Origin: Hypomesus transpacificus
Lineage: Eukaryota; Chordata; Actinopteri; Osmeriformes; Osmeridae
NCBI RefSeq assembly: GCF_021917145.1
Contig: NC_061080.1
Span: 1,221,497-1,285,496, forward strand
Direction of reading: 5' to 3'
Length of the DNA stretch: 64,000 nt
Shown: in pieces, positions 1 through 16,942 of the stretch
How positions within the stretch are numbered: position 1 is the stretch's first letter
Layout of the letters: every line of letters starts with the position of its first letter
Position numbers and translations under genes: made by a program
Notes under the pieces: generated by a model
Told to the model about the DNA's origin: nothing
The model's input: the letters and a program-made list of their open reading frames with translations, nothing else
Database searches by the model: none

Positions 1-1554
1 ACACATGAATGGGCTTTCCAATACACTGCTGACACATTAAGCAGTACAAATATTACGACGCAAACAAATTCAGGTCAACAAGCTGACAATGTCCACACAA
101 CTCAAGCAAAGAATGTGTTCACAAATCATTTGACAAATTCTACAAACGTTATCATTAAATAACATTTGACAATATAACTCGTGCTTTAGACGGCTCGACT
201 AAGGGGTACATGCAGCTTAGGAATGTGATGGTGCCGGGGAGGCGGAACGATGCAGTCAGACAGGTTGGCGAAACTCATTCCTACAGTATAGTAATGAAGG
301 CCTCTAGTGATACTGTGCTTAAGAGACCATGAACAGACCTCCTGTTCTGTCCCACACACACACAGGTAGGTATGGAGGTTATCCTATGATCTTAGCACTG
401 TTAATAACCAGTCCCATGGACACTATGTTCACAAATAAAATGTGATAACCTGGGATATGGGAGTTGGAGTAATGAGTCTTTCATGCATTCCATCTTTCAG
501 GAAGGCATCAGTCACACAAAAAAACTGTTACCGACTTACGTTATGACTGAAGTTACTACTTACTAATATTGATTCCTTACATACTTCAAAAGATGCATCA
601 TGACTACTTGTCATGCACCTTCCAGAGTAGTAAAAGAAACAGTGAACCAATTATGTGTTGTGAAAACAAAATGACAAAAACTCCAGGAACATTCCGGGCA
701 GGGCTAGTTATTAATGGACGGGCTATGAAGCTAATCTCCCCCCCCCCCCCCCCCAGCGGGGCGATGTCAGAGGGTGGCAGACGATCGTGCGCCAACACCC
801 TAGTAACGCCTAGAGAGACTGGTGGAACCTGTTAGGTCCTTTCTGTTGCAAGGGAGGGGGCCGAGAGAGAGAGACCCAGAGAGGGGTGTGTGTGTGGGTG
901 GGGGGGGGGGGTGAGAGATTAGCTTCATTGCAACCTGGTAACACCAACTGTTACCAGGTAGCAAGACGATACAAAGAACCTGTCCTTAAAAAAACTGATA
1001 CCATGGCTAGCGGCGATGCTAATTGCTCCACAGACGCGGCTGGGTGTAGCCTGTGTGAGGTGAAATATCTAGAAAGCATTTGTGCTGCATTCCAGAGCCG
1101 TGAGTGGCAGTAGGTGGACCGGCTGGGTGTGTCTCTCTGGGCTCGGCTACCTAGCCTAAGGGGCGGAGCACCAGGACATAACGAGGCAGAACTGCCAGAG
1201 AGCCATGGTTGAGGTTTTGAGTGGTGACAGAGGGGGCCACCTGCTGGAAGTCAGGCGACAGAATCTACATCTGCTTTCATAACATCAGACACAGTTGTGC
1301 AAGTTGAATGGTGTCAAGACCACACTAAGCCTATGCGTTGCTTTTGCAGTACAATTATTTAAAAAAAGAATTTTCCACCGAGGTATCTGTTTTACTGCAT
1401 TTTAAGGGTCCTCTGTGTCATCTTGTGTGCATACGTGTCGGTGTCTGGGATTGGATTAGTTCAAATACAGTACAACATAATTAGTTGCTCATCTCTGTGT
1501 GTGTGCCTCTGTGTGTATGTATGTGTGTGTGTGTGCCTGTTTCGGGTCACCCAC
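1..1554. other. srp68 intron 8 (window edge), no exon recognised
   Basis: This is the stretch beyond the last srp68 exon I can place; the second half of the gene should lie to the left of the window. I looked for the downstream SRP68 exons on the minus strand and found none, so the intron is at least 1.55 kb. It holds a C homopolymer near 740-753, a G-rich/TG stretch near 880-910, and a TG microsatellite near 1495-1535 just after the exon 8 donor. Confidence 0.6.
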
Positions 1555-2689
1555 CTGGGCAATGGCCGCCTCGTTGTCCGCCAAGCCGAGGAGGAAGATG
1601 CGGGCCTTGTCGATCTTGACGGGCACCGAGCGTCCTCGCCACTCCACCTCGCTCATGGAGGCGGCCTGCTTGGCTCTCGTCTGAGTGATGAGGGCCTGGA
1701 GGGACACAAAAGACACTCAACATGGGACGCACAGGGAAACGAACGGCGGGTGACAACGTAGACCGGCAGCCATGTTTGCAGACCTCCAGCTTCTCAGCCA
1801 TCATGCCTCCGCCTCCTCCCGCAGCCAGACGCATCTGCATCAGGTCGTTGATGGCATTCTGGTCGCCTGGAGATGGAGAGGGAAGGGGTTGGAAATGAGG
1901 GGAGGCACAGGGGAGGGTGTGTATTTGTGTGTGTGTTGGTGTGCACTCACCGATGTTGTAAGCGCAGTAGCGGATGTTGGGGGAGATCTCCTCCACGCGC
2001 TGGTGATACAGCACGGCCAGCTCCTCGGTGAAGGCACTGGCCAGTTTCTCATAGATGGTCCTGTCACACACGGCGTTGGACATTAAGGGCAACACGGAGC
2101 TTCGCTCAACGTCCATGGGAAAACAACAGGCACTAAGGGAGGGGCGAACTCGAGAAGGTTCCGGTGACTCACTTGCACTTGTTGAAGGCTTCCATGGCAG
2201 CCTTCCATTCCTGCATCTCGAACTGGACCATGCCTGTCAGGTAGGAGGTGTAGGCCTGCAAACAACACAACGGATAACCCACTTTCAGTCAATGTTTTTT
2301 TTTGGTCAACATAAAAAAATGTATATATATATATATATATATATATATGTCAAACAAAATCTTTCTTCAATTGCTCATTAAAAGGTTACACAAAACACTT
2401 GGCATCTATTTGTCCCCGATAACAGTCAAGTGAACTTAAACTATCCACATTCTCCTATAGAGCATTCCCCTCCGAGGTGTGGGCTCCGTACCTGAGCCTC
2501 CAGCTTGGTCTTGGCGTCCACGCGGGGGCTGTCGCACAGCTTCTCCAGCCTCTCGCCGTGCTTGGCCGCCTTGCGCAGCCGCGACAGCAGGTGGAAGCGT
2601 TTGCGCGGCTCCGTGTTGGCCTCCTGCTTCAGCTGCATGGCGTAGCTCCACGCCCGCTCCGCCTCCATCAGGACCAGGAGGAGGTATCT

Positions 2690-2721
<32 letters not shown>

Positions 2722-4904
2722 GAGTGTGTCAGAGTGGGAATCAGAGTGTTCCATTGAAGCCGATGACAACCGTGCTCTCCATTCCGGCTAGCATCCCGTT
2801 TCTATGCCTAGCCACTGCACTTCAGCACTAAAGGGGGATGGCATTATTCCATTTACATAGACATTTAGCTTCCATCTTCCTTACTCCCCAAGCAATTGGT
2901 GGGTAAGAGTAGGCATCTTGATGAAGGGAATAATACAGTTAAGTTGAATTACAATGGAATTTCCTTTCCTAACCCAGTTAACCTAACATGATTGGATTGG
3001 TTGACCTGGACTTTCAGAATGCAACCCCAGTGTTTCCTGTGAGAGAAGAGTAGCCTGGTACCATCCAGACTTTTGGACATTTTAGTATGGAGTTAGATTA
3101 GTTTCATAATTCAAACAAACAAACGCAACACGATTCAAACAAATTTAACACGATCCAAACAAACGTAACACGATTCATACAAACATAACACGATTCAAAC
3201 AAACAAACGTAACACGATTCAAACAAACGTAACACGATTCACAAATGTATTTCGTGATTCACAATTGTAACGCGATTCACAAATAAATGACCCTATTACA
3301 TTCGTTTGCAACCTGACAAACACAAGTTACAAATCCCTGCATTCGTTGGTGTGAATCCTTGCATTCGTTCGTGTGGATTTTTGGAACTTTCCTGACGCGC
3401 TTTGATCCACAAATGCATTTTTTCTAAAAGATATCCTCAGCAGCCTATCAGGTCGTCTCTTCCAATTTTAGCCAATCACATTAACGTGTCTATGTGGACT
3501 TCAACAACCTGCCATAATGACGGACATCGTCTCCTTCAGATCATGAGCAATGTCGTCTGGTTGCATGTAGGTGAAATATTGCTTGTTAATCTTATTAAAC
3601 CGATGATCATACCTGATTAAATATTGTTGAGAATGGCAGGATTCATGTTTAGTCATTTTCCGTGTTTCCTAGGCTAACGCAGAGCCCGTCTACCCATATT
3701 AGACATTCTCCGGTGATTGGCTAAAATTGGAAGAGACGACCTGATAGGCTGCTGAGGATATCTTTTAGAAAAAATGCATTTGTGGATCAAAGCGCGTCAG
3801 GAAAGTTCCAAAAATCCACACGAACGAATGCAAGGATTCACACCAACGAATGCAGGGATTTGTAACTTGTGTTTGTCAGGTTGCAAACGAATGTAATAGG
3901 GTCATTTATTTGTGAATCGCGTTACATTTGTGAATCACGAAATACATTTGTGAATCGTGTTACGTTTGTTTGTTTGAATCGTGTTATGTTTGTATGAATC
4001 GTGTTACGTTTGTTTGAATCGTGTTGCGTTTGTTTGTTTGAATTATGAAACTAATCTAACTCCATATTTTAGACACTCGTTCGCTAAACTTGTCGTTCCT
4101 TGGTGGAAGGGGGCAAGGTTACCTGTTGTCAGAGATCATCTCCTGAGTAATTTTCTTCCCAGTGAACTTGTGTCTGTTGCCCAACTTGAAGCCCAGCGTC
4201 TTACGCAGACGACGCATGCGGCGAGAGCAGTAACCCCTGTGAACAGCGAACATATGGATGATGACGATTATAGGACAGAATAGTATTCTATGTTAAACCA
4301 TGTGGCTAGTTAATTAGCATAAGTGATGTGTCAATATCAGATGGGTCAATGGTGTCCCATCCATCACCTGTATCTCTGGTAATCTCCATGTCTCAGGCCG
4401 TGCTGCTGCTGGGATTCCTTGATGACCTGCAGAACTGCAAGCCGTGGTTAAGGAGCAGGAAACGACACACATGGGACGTTGGCAGAATATAAATTTGAGG
4501 CTCAATAATTTACAGTACAACCTACAAAACTAGTATGCTATTACTTAGAGTTGAAATCAATGAATGGCGGTGTATACCGTCTATAAGCAATATTTTACCA
4601 TTTAATCGCTGACAATTATTTGTTAGGCATTCTCTATAATCCTCTTTTCATGACAGCAAATGACACGTAACCCTATGCAGCCCACTAGCCGTCCGGCATG
4701 AACACAACTAGCCTTCCGCGCTAGCTAGCCTAGCTTAGCAGGTCTCTCTGCCATGAGTCAAGCTTTCGCTCAAATATATATTTCTTGACCACATATACAT
4801 ATTTTTTGTGAAAGGATACTTTCCAGTCCAAGTCCGTCCGGTGAATTTTCTTTATTGTCTTCCATGGTTGATATTTTAGATTCGTTATGCTTGTCTGATG
4901 ACAT
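1555..4904 (-). CDS. srp68: Signal recognition particle subunit SRP68, N-terminal half (partial)
   Basis: SRP68 binds 7S RNA with SRP72 and is a core part of the cytosolic particle that targets nascent secretory proteins to the ER. Eight exons are visible: 4904-4820, 4434-4368, 4236-4123, 2687-2492, 2255-2173, 2060-1951, 1866-1784 and 1695-1555. All have GT-AG boundaries and consistent phases, giving residues 1-293 of a protein that is about 620 aa in human. Recognisable family segments are ESQQQHG and SRRMRRLRKTLGFK in exons 2-3 (the RNA-binding domain start), ERAWSYAMQLKQEANTEPRK in exon 4, SPNIRYCAYNIG in exon 6 and SEVEWRG plus DKARIFLLGLADNEAA in exon 8. The chosen ATG gives MSSDKHNES and leads into NKEN, as in the human N-terminus, but without the long glycine-rich leader of the human protein. 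The C-terminal half, which contacts SRP72, is outside the window. The ATG is only about 310 bp from the polg2 stop. Confidence 0.97.
2690..2720 (-). repeat. 31-base homopolymer forming the polypyrimidine tract of srp68 exon 4
   Basis: On the minus strand this is an uninterrupted run of C directly followed by AG and exon 4. It serves as the acceptor pyrimidine tract. Length is likely to be unstable or mis-assembled. Confidence 0.9.
3086..4066. mobile_element. Palindromic MITE-like DNA transposon inside srp68 intron 3
   Basis: The two arms are long, near-perfect inverted copies: 3086-3479 and 3713-4066, around a unique centre of about 230 bp. The ends are TATGGAG and CTCCATA. The direct repeat TTTTAG sits immediately outside both ends (3080-3085 and 4067-4072) and looks like a target-site duplication. 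Each arm has internal short repeats of the type CAAACAAACGTAACACGATT. There is no transposase ORF, so this is a non-autonomous foldback element. The right end lies about 50 bp from the srp68 exon 3 donor. Confidence 0.88.
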
Positions 4905-5213
4905 TTTCCTGCTAACGGCACACTACTGGACTGAGTGCTCCGGAAATACTTTGAGAAGCCGAGGGAGGAGTTTATCCCTGCAATGTGATGTGTCCTGTGA
5001 TGTGTTTTTAATTGCAACGTTGACACTTTTGTTTGATTAAAAATCATTACATATATTATTTTTGTTTGATAATAACCACAAATACTGGGTGAAAAATTAG
5101 AAACAACTTCCAATTTATTAAAATGCACAAAATAGTTTGAGGTATGTCTACAAAGCACCGACAATCTTTTCCACTGCGCCCACTTCTCCTGGACCTCCAG
5201 TTTTGGGTCTTCT
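4905..5213 (-). promoter_or_regulatory. polg2 3' UTR / srp68 upstream region
   Basis: Only about 310 bp separate the polg2 stop codon from the srp68 ATG on the same strand. A minus-strand AATAAA (TTTATT on the plus strand near 5113-5118) probably ends the polg2 mRNA, leaving roughly 200 bp for the srp68 promoter and 5' UTR. No clear TATA box was seen. Confidence 0.6.
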
Positions 5214-7777
5214 TCAGATGTTATCCGCTGCAGATATGTATCTAGACACAAAGTCCTTGACCTCCGAGATGTGCATGGTCTCCTTGACGGTGGTGTCCCG
5301 GCTGCGTACCTGCACAAGGCCGCTCTCCAGAGTGTTCTCACCGATCACCACGCTGAAGAGCACCCCCATCTCATCGTACCTGGACAGGCAGACATATCAC
5401 ATACTCACAATGGGTCATAAACCACACTAGTTCCCTTTTTCATTTCCATGACGAGGGTACAGAAATGGATTCAAACTGTATTTACTGAAATGCCGAATCC
5501 TGAATAAACAACATTGCGTTTTACTTGGTGTTCAGCTGCTCCAAGGAGCTTGGCATAGCTTCCAGGTATCCAGGCCATGCTGAGATTCCATCTTCCAGAA
5601 ACTCTTGTAGCAAGCCTTCACACACCTGCAAGAAAGTGATATGGCGGTGGGTGTAAACAGAGTTTACCTCAGATCAATTCGACCCAACGTCCTAAGCTTC
5701 TTAACACCTCAGCAGCTTCTCACCTGTCTTCGTTCCACTGTGGCTCCCCTTCCCATGTCTAAAGCCACTTTTACTGGAGCCAACACCGGATGCAGCTTCA
5801 AAACCTTTAAAGGATAACAGTAGGAGCAGGAACATACTGTATTAATACCCTCGGTTCCAATGAAGACACTGAATGAACACATTTGAATGAATTAATTCCT
5901 ACTGACATTTTTCTGTTGAATCTGGGTATGGGGTGCAACAAGGGCAGTAGGTCATGGGTATGTTGTTTGGCTGTGTTGTTTAGCATTTTGCATTGTGTGT
6001 TTAATGTATGGCGTGAACCGTTTAGTCTGTATGATTATCTAGCTGCAGAACCAGTTGCCTTTTGGGGACATAAATAAATAAATGATGAACGATGATTTAA
6101 AGAGACACGCTCACCTTTCTCTGCAGTAGTTTCTGCTTGCTGTCAACTTTATCAACCTGCTGTAGTGAGTTGTACATGTACGCCAGCAGTCCCCGGTCCA
6201 TGTTGCCTGTCACTGAGAGGACATGAGGCACCACGGACTTCCTTCCATCACGACACTGTGTGTGTCAGAGACAGAGAAATAAGTGTTTCGCTATACCAAT
6301 AGGGGCATTGGTAGGCAACCCAATGAACTGGTCCCACGAGGCCTGGAACTCACGTGGAGTTTAGTGCGAGAGCCGCCGTGTGTCTGCAGCAGCTGCGTGT
6401 CTCCCAGGCTCAGCAGCGTCTCCAGGGGCTGAGGGCCCCATGGAAAACCGTAGACGATCTTGACGCCACGAGACGCCCCACCGCCCAGCTCTTCCTCGGT
6501 TACGTCGCCGCTGCTGAAGTCTGACGGGCCGAGGGCAAACTGAGTGGTGGGACGGAGTGAGGGGATGGGTGGAGGATGAGATTTCATACGACTGTTTCAT
6601 TGGGATATGTCCAGTTTTGACTGCAGTGCAGTACTGGACGCCGCATTAAACGTCGAGAGAACTGTCAGACTGGTGGGTTTGTCATAACAATTTATGTCTC
6701 CTTTTACCCAAAGCAAATTTTTCAACCTGCGACTGCGGATTTGAACCCGCGACCTCTTGATCTGCAGTCAAGTTCTCTAACCACTGATACGCAGAGCTAG
6801 GCTAGGATGACACCCCCCCCCAGAGTGGCCCACCTTCCTCCACCACTGCAGTCTCTGGCGCGCCCAGTAGTCCAGCCACTGGGAGGAGGTGCGGGGACTG
6901 CAGAACCAAGCCAGCGAGGACTGGGTGACCTCAGCTGGGCTAGAGCGGAGCACAGATACAGGTAAACATGGACGCCAAGTACTCATGTTCAGCTAAAGCA
7001 ACGACCTGATGTACTGACAGTGAACAGCGTAAGAGGAGGTGGGGATTTGATTAGTCGTCAAGCTCAGCCAATCAGCTGCAGGAGGATGAAGCCTCACCAA
7101 CCAGGTGCATCTGAGGGCTGCAGGCACAGTCCCGCCTCTGCTAGGCCAAAAGGAAGCCTTCTGTTTACCAGCTCCAATAAGGACACATACTGTTCCAATG
7201 CACCTGTTGAACACAGAATATTAACCATGGCATGAAAATACATAAATCTGTCATTATGGCATGACCAGGCACTGTATGTTATCACCTAGTTACCTTGGAG
7301 AAGACTTGTTCGGGCAGAGTAATGGCTCTGAAATCGCATATTTAGCTGCTGAACAAGTTGGTCCTTGCTCAGTTCTCTCTGGTTCAGCACTTCTTGTATG
7401 GCTTGACTGTCAACGACTTTAAACGGTCCTTCCCTGCTGGTGTGTAGAGTGCTTATGCCAAACACTTGTGCCCTGGAACTCACCACTGAGTTCCACCATT
7501 GCTCCAGTATGTTCTTCCTCAGTTCCATTCCAAGAGGTCCATAAACGCAGGCTGCGCCACGCTGAAAGGAATCTTTCTGAACCTGACCAGACGCGATGTA
7601 AAACCTCGCCGTACATAGTTTCAACAATGTTTCAATGCGGTCTGAATCTTCAGCGTGAGACCCTGCTGCAGAACTGTGGTCCCTGCCTCGCTGCAGAGCG
7701 AGGGCTATCCGGTCCAGTGACGTTTTAGGCATATTCTCATTTTTTAAGATAAGTCTTCTTACACAGTAAGTGAACAT
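5214..7777 (-). CDS. polg2: DNA polymerase gamma accessory subunit 2, mitochondrial
   Basis: POLG2 is the homodimeric processivity factor of the mitochondrial replicase; it resembles class II aminoacyl-tRNA synthetases. Eight exons: 7777-7294, 7203-7098, 6939-6834, 6539-6354, 6255-6115, 5804-5724, 5625-5525 and 5379-5214. Phases close perfectly to 456 aa plus stop (human 485 aa). The ATG chosen gives [13 protein letters not shown], a basic, hydrophobic start suited to a mitochondrial presequence; the reading frame is open slightly further upstream but has no ATG there. Family-specific segments include [16 protein letters not shown] (exon 2), [12 protein letters not shown] followed by QRLQWWRK (exon 3), [16 protein letters not shown] (exon 5), [13 protein letters not shown] (exon 6) and [15 protein letters not shown] near the C-terminus (exon 8). 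It sits between ddx5 and srp68, all on one strand; polg2-ddx5 adjacency is also seen in human. Confidence 0.96.
6724..6798 (-). repeat. tRNA-Cys-like sequence (degenerate, SINE head or pseudogene)
   Basis: On the minus strand, within polg2 intron 3, there is a D-arm-like CAGTGGTTAGAG, a perfect 5-bp anticodon stem around a CTGCAGA loop (anticodon GCA, cysteine), and a B-box-like GGGTTCAAATCC. The T stem has mismatches and the acceptor strands do not pair. This is best read as a tRNA-Cys-derived SINE fragment or tRNA pseudogene rather than a working tRNA gene. Confidence 0.65.
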
Positions 7778-8620
7778 GCTTAATGGCCCTTCAACAATCC
7801 TTGAAAAGTTATATTCAACCACGCAGGCAGACAGAACAAACGTTTAGGTTACGCTTACTTACTAGCTAGTTAACGTGCAGCCATGACAGCATTGTATTCC
7901 TGAAGCTTCCATCACGTTTGATGCGATAAAAAATACAGGAAATTAATATATTTGCCTGGTATGTACAAGTTCTGAGAGTAATACTTTCGCAACATCATAA
8001 CATTCAACTGGAGATTTTCAAACATGTGTGACAAGTCCCGGATATGAAAGTACAATATCCGGGTTATGGCCCGTTTCAGCAAATAACTTACATAGACTGT
8101 GCTTCTATACTCTGTAGTGTTTGTTTTGATCTAGTTATATCTATATTTTTTAGCCAACCCTTACAACACCATAAATGGTCTTATAGTTAGAGATTTTATT
8201 TAACTTAATTTTGTTTATCCAAAACTTTCCCACAAAAAACAGACAATTATTATTATTTTTTTTTACTTTATTTGAAGGGCCATGCATGTCTTTCACGTTG
8301 GCTCTTCATAAACATATCACGTTAAACATACCAAACTCAATCTGTGCATTACCTAGTAAAAATAAATTACTGAGGAATGTGACAAATATAAACAGTCAAA
8401 GAGCAGTGCAACAATCACAATTGCACTTAGAGCCACCAAGGGCCCCTTGTTTATAATGCTTGGGTTACTGAATAATTCCGACCCTGCTGTAAGCAAAAAA
8501 AGTTAAACAGTACAAAGGATAATAACAATAATTATAACAATAACAATAAACATATCATTATATAAGAATCAAGGACAATAGAAACAAAAAAGGTGGTTTT
8601 CGTGTATTGTGTGTTACTAT
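7778..8620 (-). other. polg2 upstream region and ddx5 3' UTR
   Basis: About 840 bp separate the ddx5 stop from the polg2 ATG. Minus-strand AATAAA signals (TTTATT on the plus strand) lie near 8195 and near 8267, so the ddx5 3' UTR is probably about 350-430 bases and AT-rich. The remainder, about 8180-7780, should hold the polg2 promoter. No other gene is seen. Confidence 0.55.
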
Positions 8621-14120
<5,500 letters not shown>

Positions 14121-14883
14121 AGCAGAAAGGAATATGAAAGTATTCAAATGGAGAGTGCGATAATGGAATATGTAGTTCTCGTATTGCGCCGATGTATACG
14201 TATGAAAAAAAGAGTAACTATTGAAGTGCGCACTGGAAAAACAAGAGAAAATGCCGGCGGTCAAAAGTCTGTCAGAGCAGCTAGCGGATGCGAAAATGTT
14301 TAGGACATACCACTTTATGTTGGGTATCAAGGCGCCTGTCCTGGAACTACATCTTCTCCCTGTAACAGTCATACAAGGAAAATATCTCTTCAACTTAATA
14401 ATAATTTTTCAGTCAAGTGGGTCAACGAATAAAATAAAATGTATTGCCCTTATTAAAAGAAATATACCATGAATCACTAGCAGAAGCGCAAATGATTTTA
14501 TGATCATAGCCTACGTGGAACTATTTTCAGTGAGACCCAGGTGGAGAAGCACCATTTTATACAACAAGCGTCGGACTTCAAATAGTTCAACCAGAGCCAT
14601 ACAACATGGCTTTGTGTTCAACGATCGATCAGTTTATAATATAAATACGAAAATATCTAGTTAGATTTTAGTGGCAGTAATGTCAGTTAAGAAGGCCAAA
14701 CAATTGAACTGACAAGAATCATGTAAGTTGAAAATCCCCACGAATTTATACGACTCGTCGTCACATGGTGCTTCCGGAAACAAATAGTCCGTTTTCATCC
14801 AATCAAAAAGCATAAAACATGTGATCAGGTTGTTACACAGTCTTGGCATAGACGCACACTAGGGTTTCCATACTATTACATAC
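14121..14883 (-). promoter_or_regulatory. ddx5 5' UTR / promoter side, otherwise featureless
   Basis: The ddx5 transcript should start a few hundred bases above 14120. No ORF or repeat was recognised between about 14350 and 14880. Confidence 0.4.
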
Positions 14884-15060
14884 CCAACCCTGTTCCGGGA
14901 GAGTTATCTACCAGTAGGTTTTCGCTCCAACACTAATCTAGCATAACTGATTTTAATAATGAGCGGATTGATCAGGTGACTAGTGTTGAATGAGGTTAAA
15001 TAAGTGTGGTTGGAGCCAAAATCAACAGGTAGCCTAGGTAGCTCTCCAGGAACAGGTTGG
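14884..15060. mobile_element. Short hAT-like MITE (CCTGTTCC...GGAACAGG type)
   Basis: A ~177-bp element with inverted ends: the left end begins with CCAACCCTGTTCCGGGAGAG and the right end finishes with the matching CTCTCCAGGAACAGGTTGG. Inner inverted segments GTTTTCGCTCCAAC and GTTGGAGCCAAAAT are also visible. It resembles a high-copy nonautonomous transposon common in ray-finned fish. No coding capacity. Confidence 0.75.
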
Positions 15061-15184
15061 AGACCCCTGATTTATACAGAAAAAATTGACACGGCCATTC
15101 ATTTGATACTGTACTTTGATACTGTACCTGGACAAAATGGAGACATTCACACTAACACTCTCACTTTCGCTAATTGTCCCTACA

Positions 15185-15470
15185 TTGCTCTCTCTCTATC
15201 TCTCTATCTCTTGGTCTCTCTCTTTCTTGGTCTCTCTCTCTCTCATGGTCTCTCTCTCTTGGTCTCTCTCTCTCTCTCTCTTGGTCTCTCTCTCTCTCCT
15301 GGTCTCTCTCTTGGTCTCTCTCTCTTGGTCTCTCTCCTGGTCTCTCTCTCTTGGTGTCTCTCTTGGTCTCTCTCTCTTGGTCTCTCTCTCTTTTGGTCTC
15401 TCTCTTGGTCTCTCTCTCTCTCTCTTGGTCTCTCTCTTGGTCTCTCTCTCTTGGTCTCTCTCTCTGAGGT
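15185..15470. repeat. CT-rich microsatellite interspersed with GGT
   Basis: Repeated TCTCTCTCTTGG-type units over about 285 bp. The array keeps long frames open on both strands, which are not genes. Confidence 0.95.
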
Positions 15471-15474
15471 TGTG

Positions 15475-16455
15475 AAGGGATCCTCCAGTCCACCGGTATT
15501 GCCCGCCGACTGTCTGAGGCTGGACCACGGTTCTTACTACCAGGTAAGGTATGAGTGCGTGCAAGTGTGTGTGGGCACATGTGGGACCACATATACCATG
15601 TAGGCAAGCAAATACTACAAACTGGAAAGGGAAACAACCAACCACACTGGAGCAGTACAGAGAGGTTTGCAACCCCCACACAGAATCTTTCTACCAACCT
15701 GGTCCCTGAAGTCCCTGCAGTCCATGATCCTTAGTCCTTGAATATGGTGACATTCTCCTCACTGTCTCTTAGCTGGTGGATAAACCTAGATTCGTGTTAG
15801 CATGTGAACCGCAGGATAAGTTGCAACACACACACACACACTCAGTGGCGGACTGTTGATTAGCTGAGCTTTAAAAGACATGTCAGACGGATGTTTAACA
15901 CCACCATGTTTTCTGGCAGCTGTGGTGTGTCCTTTGTTTGCCCACAAGGGGGCACTGTTCAACAGCATGACTTCCTGCCAGCATTGCAATTATCTCAGTT
16001 CATCATGGCTAACACATTGTTCGCGTTCTGTCCACACCTCTGCTTCTGCCCCATATTCTTTAGTTTCTCCCACTCTCCCATCCACCTAAGGTCAGTAAAC
16101 AAGAATAATTGGCTTGTTTTGTTCTGGAGAGGATGACCTATTGTCTGGTACACCAGAGCTTTCGTAACAACAGGGACTCCTGTACTGGTGGTGTTAACTT
16201 ACAGTACCCGCCACTGTGTACGACAACTGTACATTCCTGGGGTAATCTCCAGGGAAACGTGATCTACAGTAGCCTGTTGGCGCTGTGGAACCTTGTATCT
16301 GTATTTATGTAATCAGCATCAATGTTAGAATTAAGACTTTCATATAATTAATGTAGTTAATGTAATTACACGTTTATGGCTTTAAAAGTAATCCAAGTCC
16401 TCCCTGCTCACTTATACGCCCAACCAGTCATAAAAGTTGGCTATCATAAAAAGAA
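15475..16455. other. Intergenic, nothing recognised
   Basis: A unique-looking stretch with a short CA tract near 15828-15840. No coding, RNA or transposon signal was recognised. Confidence 0.5.
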
Positions 16456-16459
16456 AAGA

Positions 16460-16695
16460 AATGTTGTGCGTTGTATAAAAAGTTGAACTTTCTTCCGTCC
16501 GTCATCTGCCACTTGTCCGGGGATCGGGTCGCGGGGGCAGCGACCTAAGCAGGGAGGCCCAGACTTCCCTCCCCCCGGCCACTTCCACCAGCTCTTCCTG
16601 GGGGACCCCGAGGCGTTCCCAGGCCAGCCGAGAGACATAGTCCCTCCAGCGTGTCCTGGGTCTTCCCCGGGGCCTCTTCCCAGTGGGACGTGAAC
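16460..16695 (-). mobile_element. 3' end of a LINE reverse-transcriptase ORF
   Basis: Read on the minus strand, the segment encodes RPRTRWRDYVSRLAWERLG and, further on, a LLRSLPPRPDP stretch. This is the familiar C-terminal tail of a fish LINE (CR1/L2/Rex-like). Only about 235 bp remain and the upstream RT domain is missing, so it is a dead 5'-truncated copy. Confidence 0.7.
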
Positions 16696-16776
16696 TTTCT
16701 TTTAACTTTAATAAACGTACTCGAGTGAATAGATGAAGGGATTCATCTTTATACCTTTATCTGACTGATTCACAAC

Positions 16777-16934
16777 CAGGGCCGGATTAACAATTTTCTG
16801 TGTCCTGGGGAACTAGGCTCAAGGCCCATTACGTGGCGTTCATAAGTCATTTTAGTTGACATTGTCCAGGGGCCCTTAGATGTCATGTGCCCCTGGGCAA
16901 GAGCCTAGTTGCCCTAATGGTTAATCCGGCCCTG
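16777..16934. mobile_element. 158-bp hAT-type MITE with 8-bp target duplication
   Basis: The terminal inverted repeats are CAGGGCCGGATTAAC and GTTAATCCGGCCCTG, perfect over 15 bp. The 8-bp direct repeat TTCACAAC flanks both sides (16769-16776 and 16935-16942). An 8-bp duplication with CAGGG ends is typical of hAT elements. No ORF. Confidence 0.93.
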
Positions 16935-16942
16935 TTCACAAC

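Noticed and set aside
1..1554. Further srp68 exons or the 3' end of the gene
   Set aside because: No minus-strand segment matched the expected SRP68 continuation with splice sites.
4730..5341. 203-codon minus-strand frame
   Set aside because: It is out of frame with the real polg2 last exon and srp68 exon 1, both of which overlap it in other frames and match known proteins.
6724..6798. Functional tRNA-Cys gene
   Set aside because: The anticodon stem and B box are good, but the acceptor and T stems do not pair; more likely a SINE head or pseudogene.
15004..15697. 175-199 codon frames on both strands
   Set aside because: Produced by the CT-rich microsatellite, not coding.
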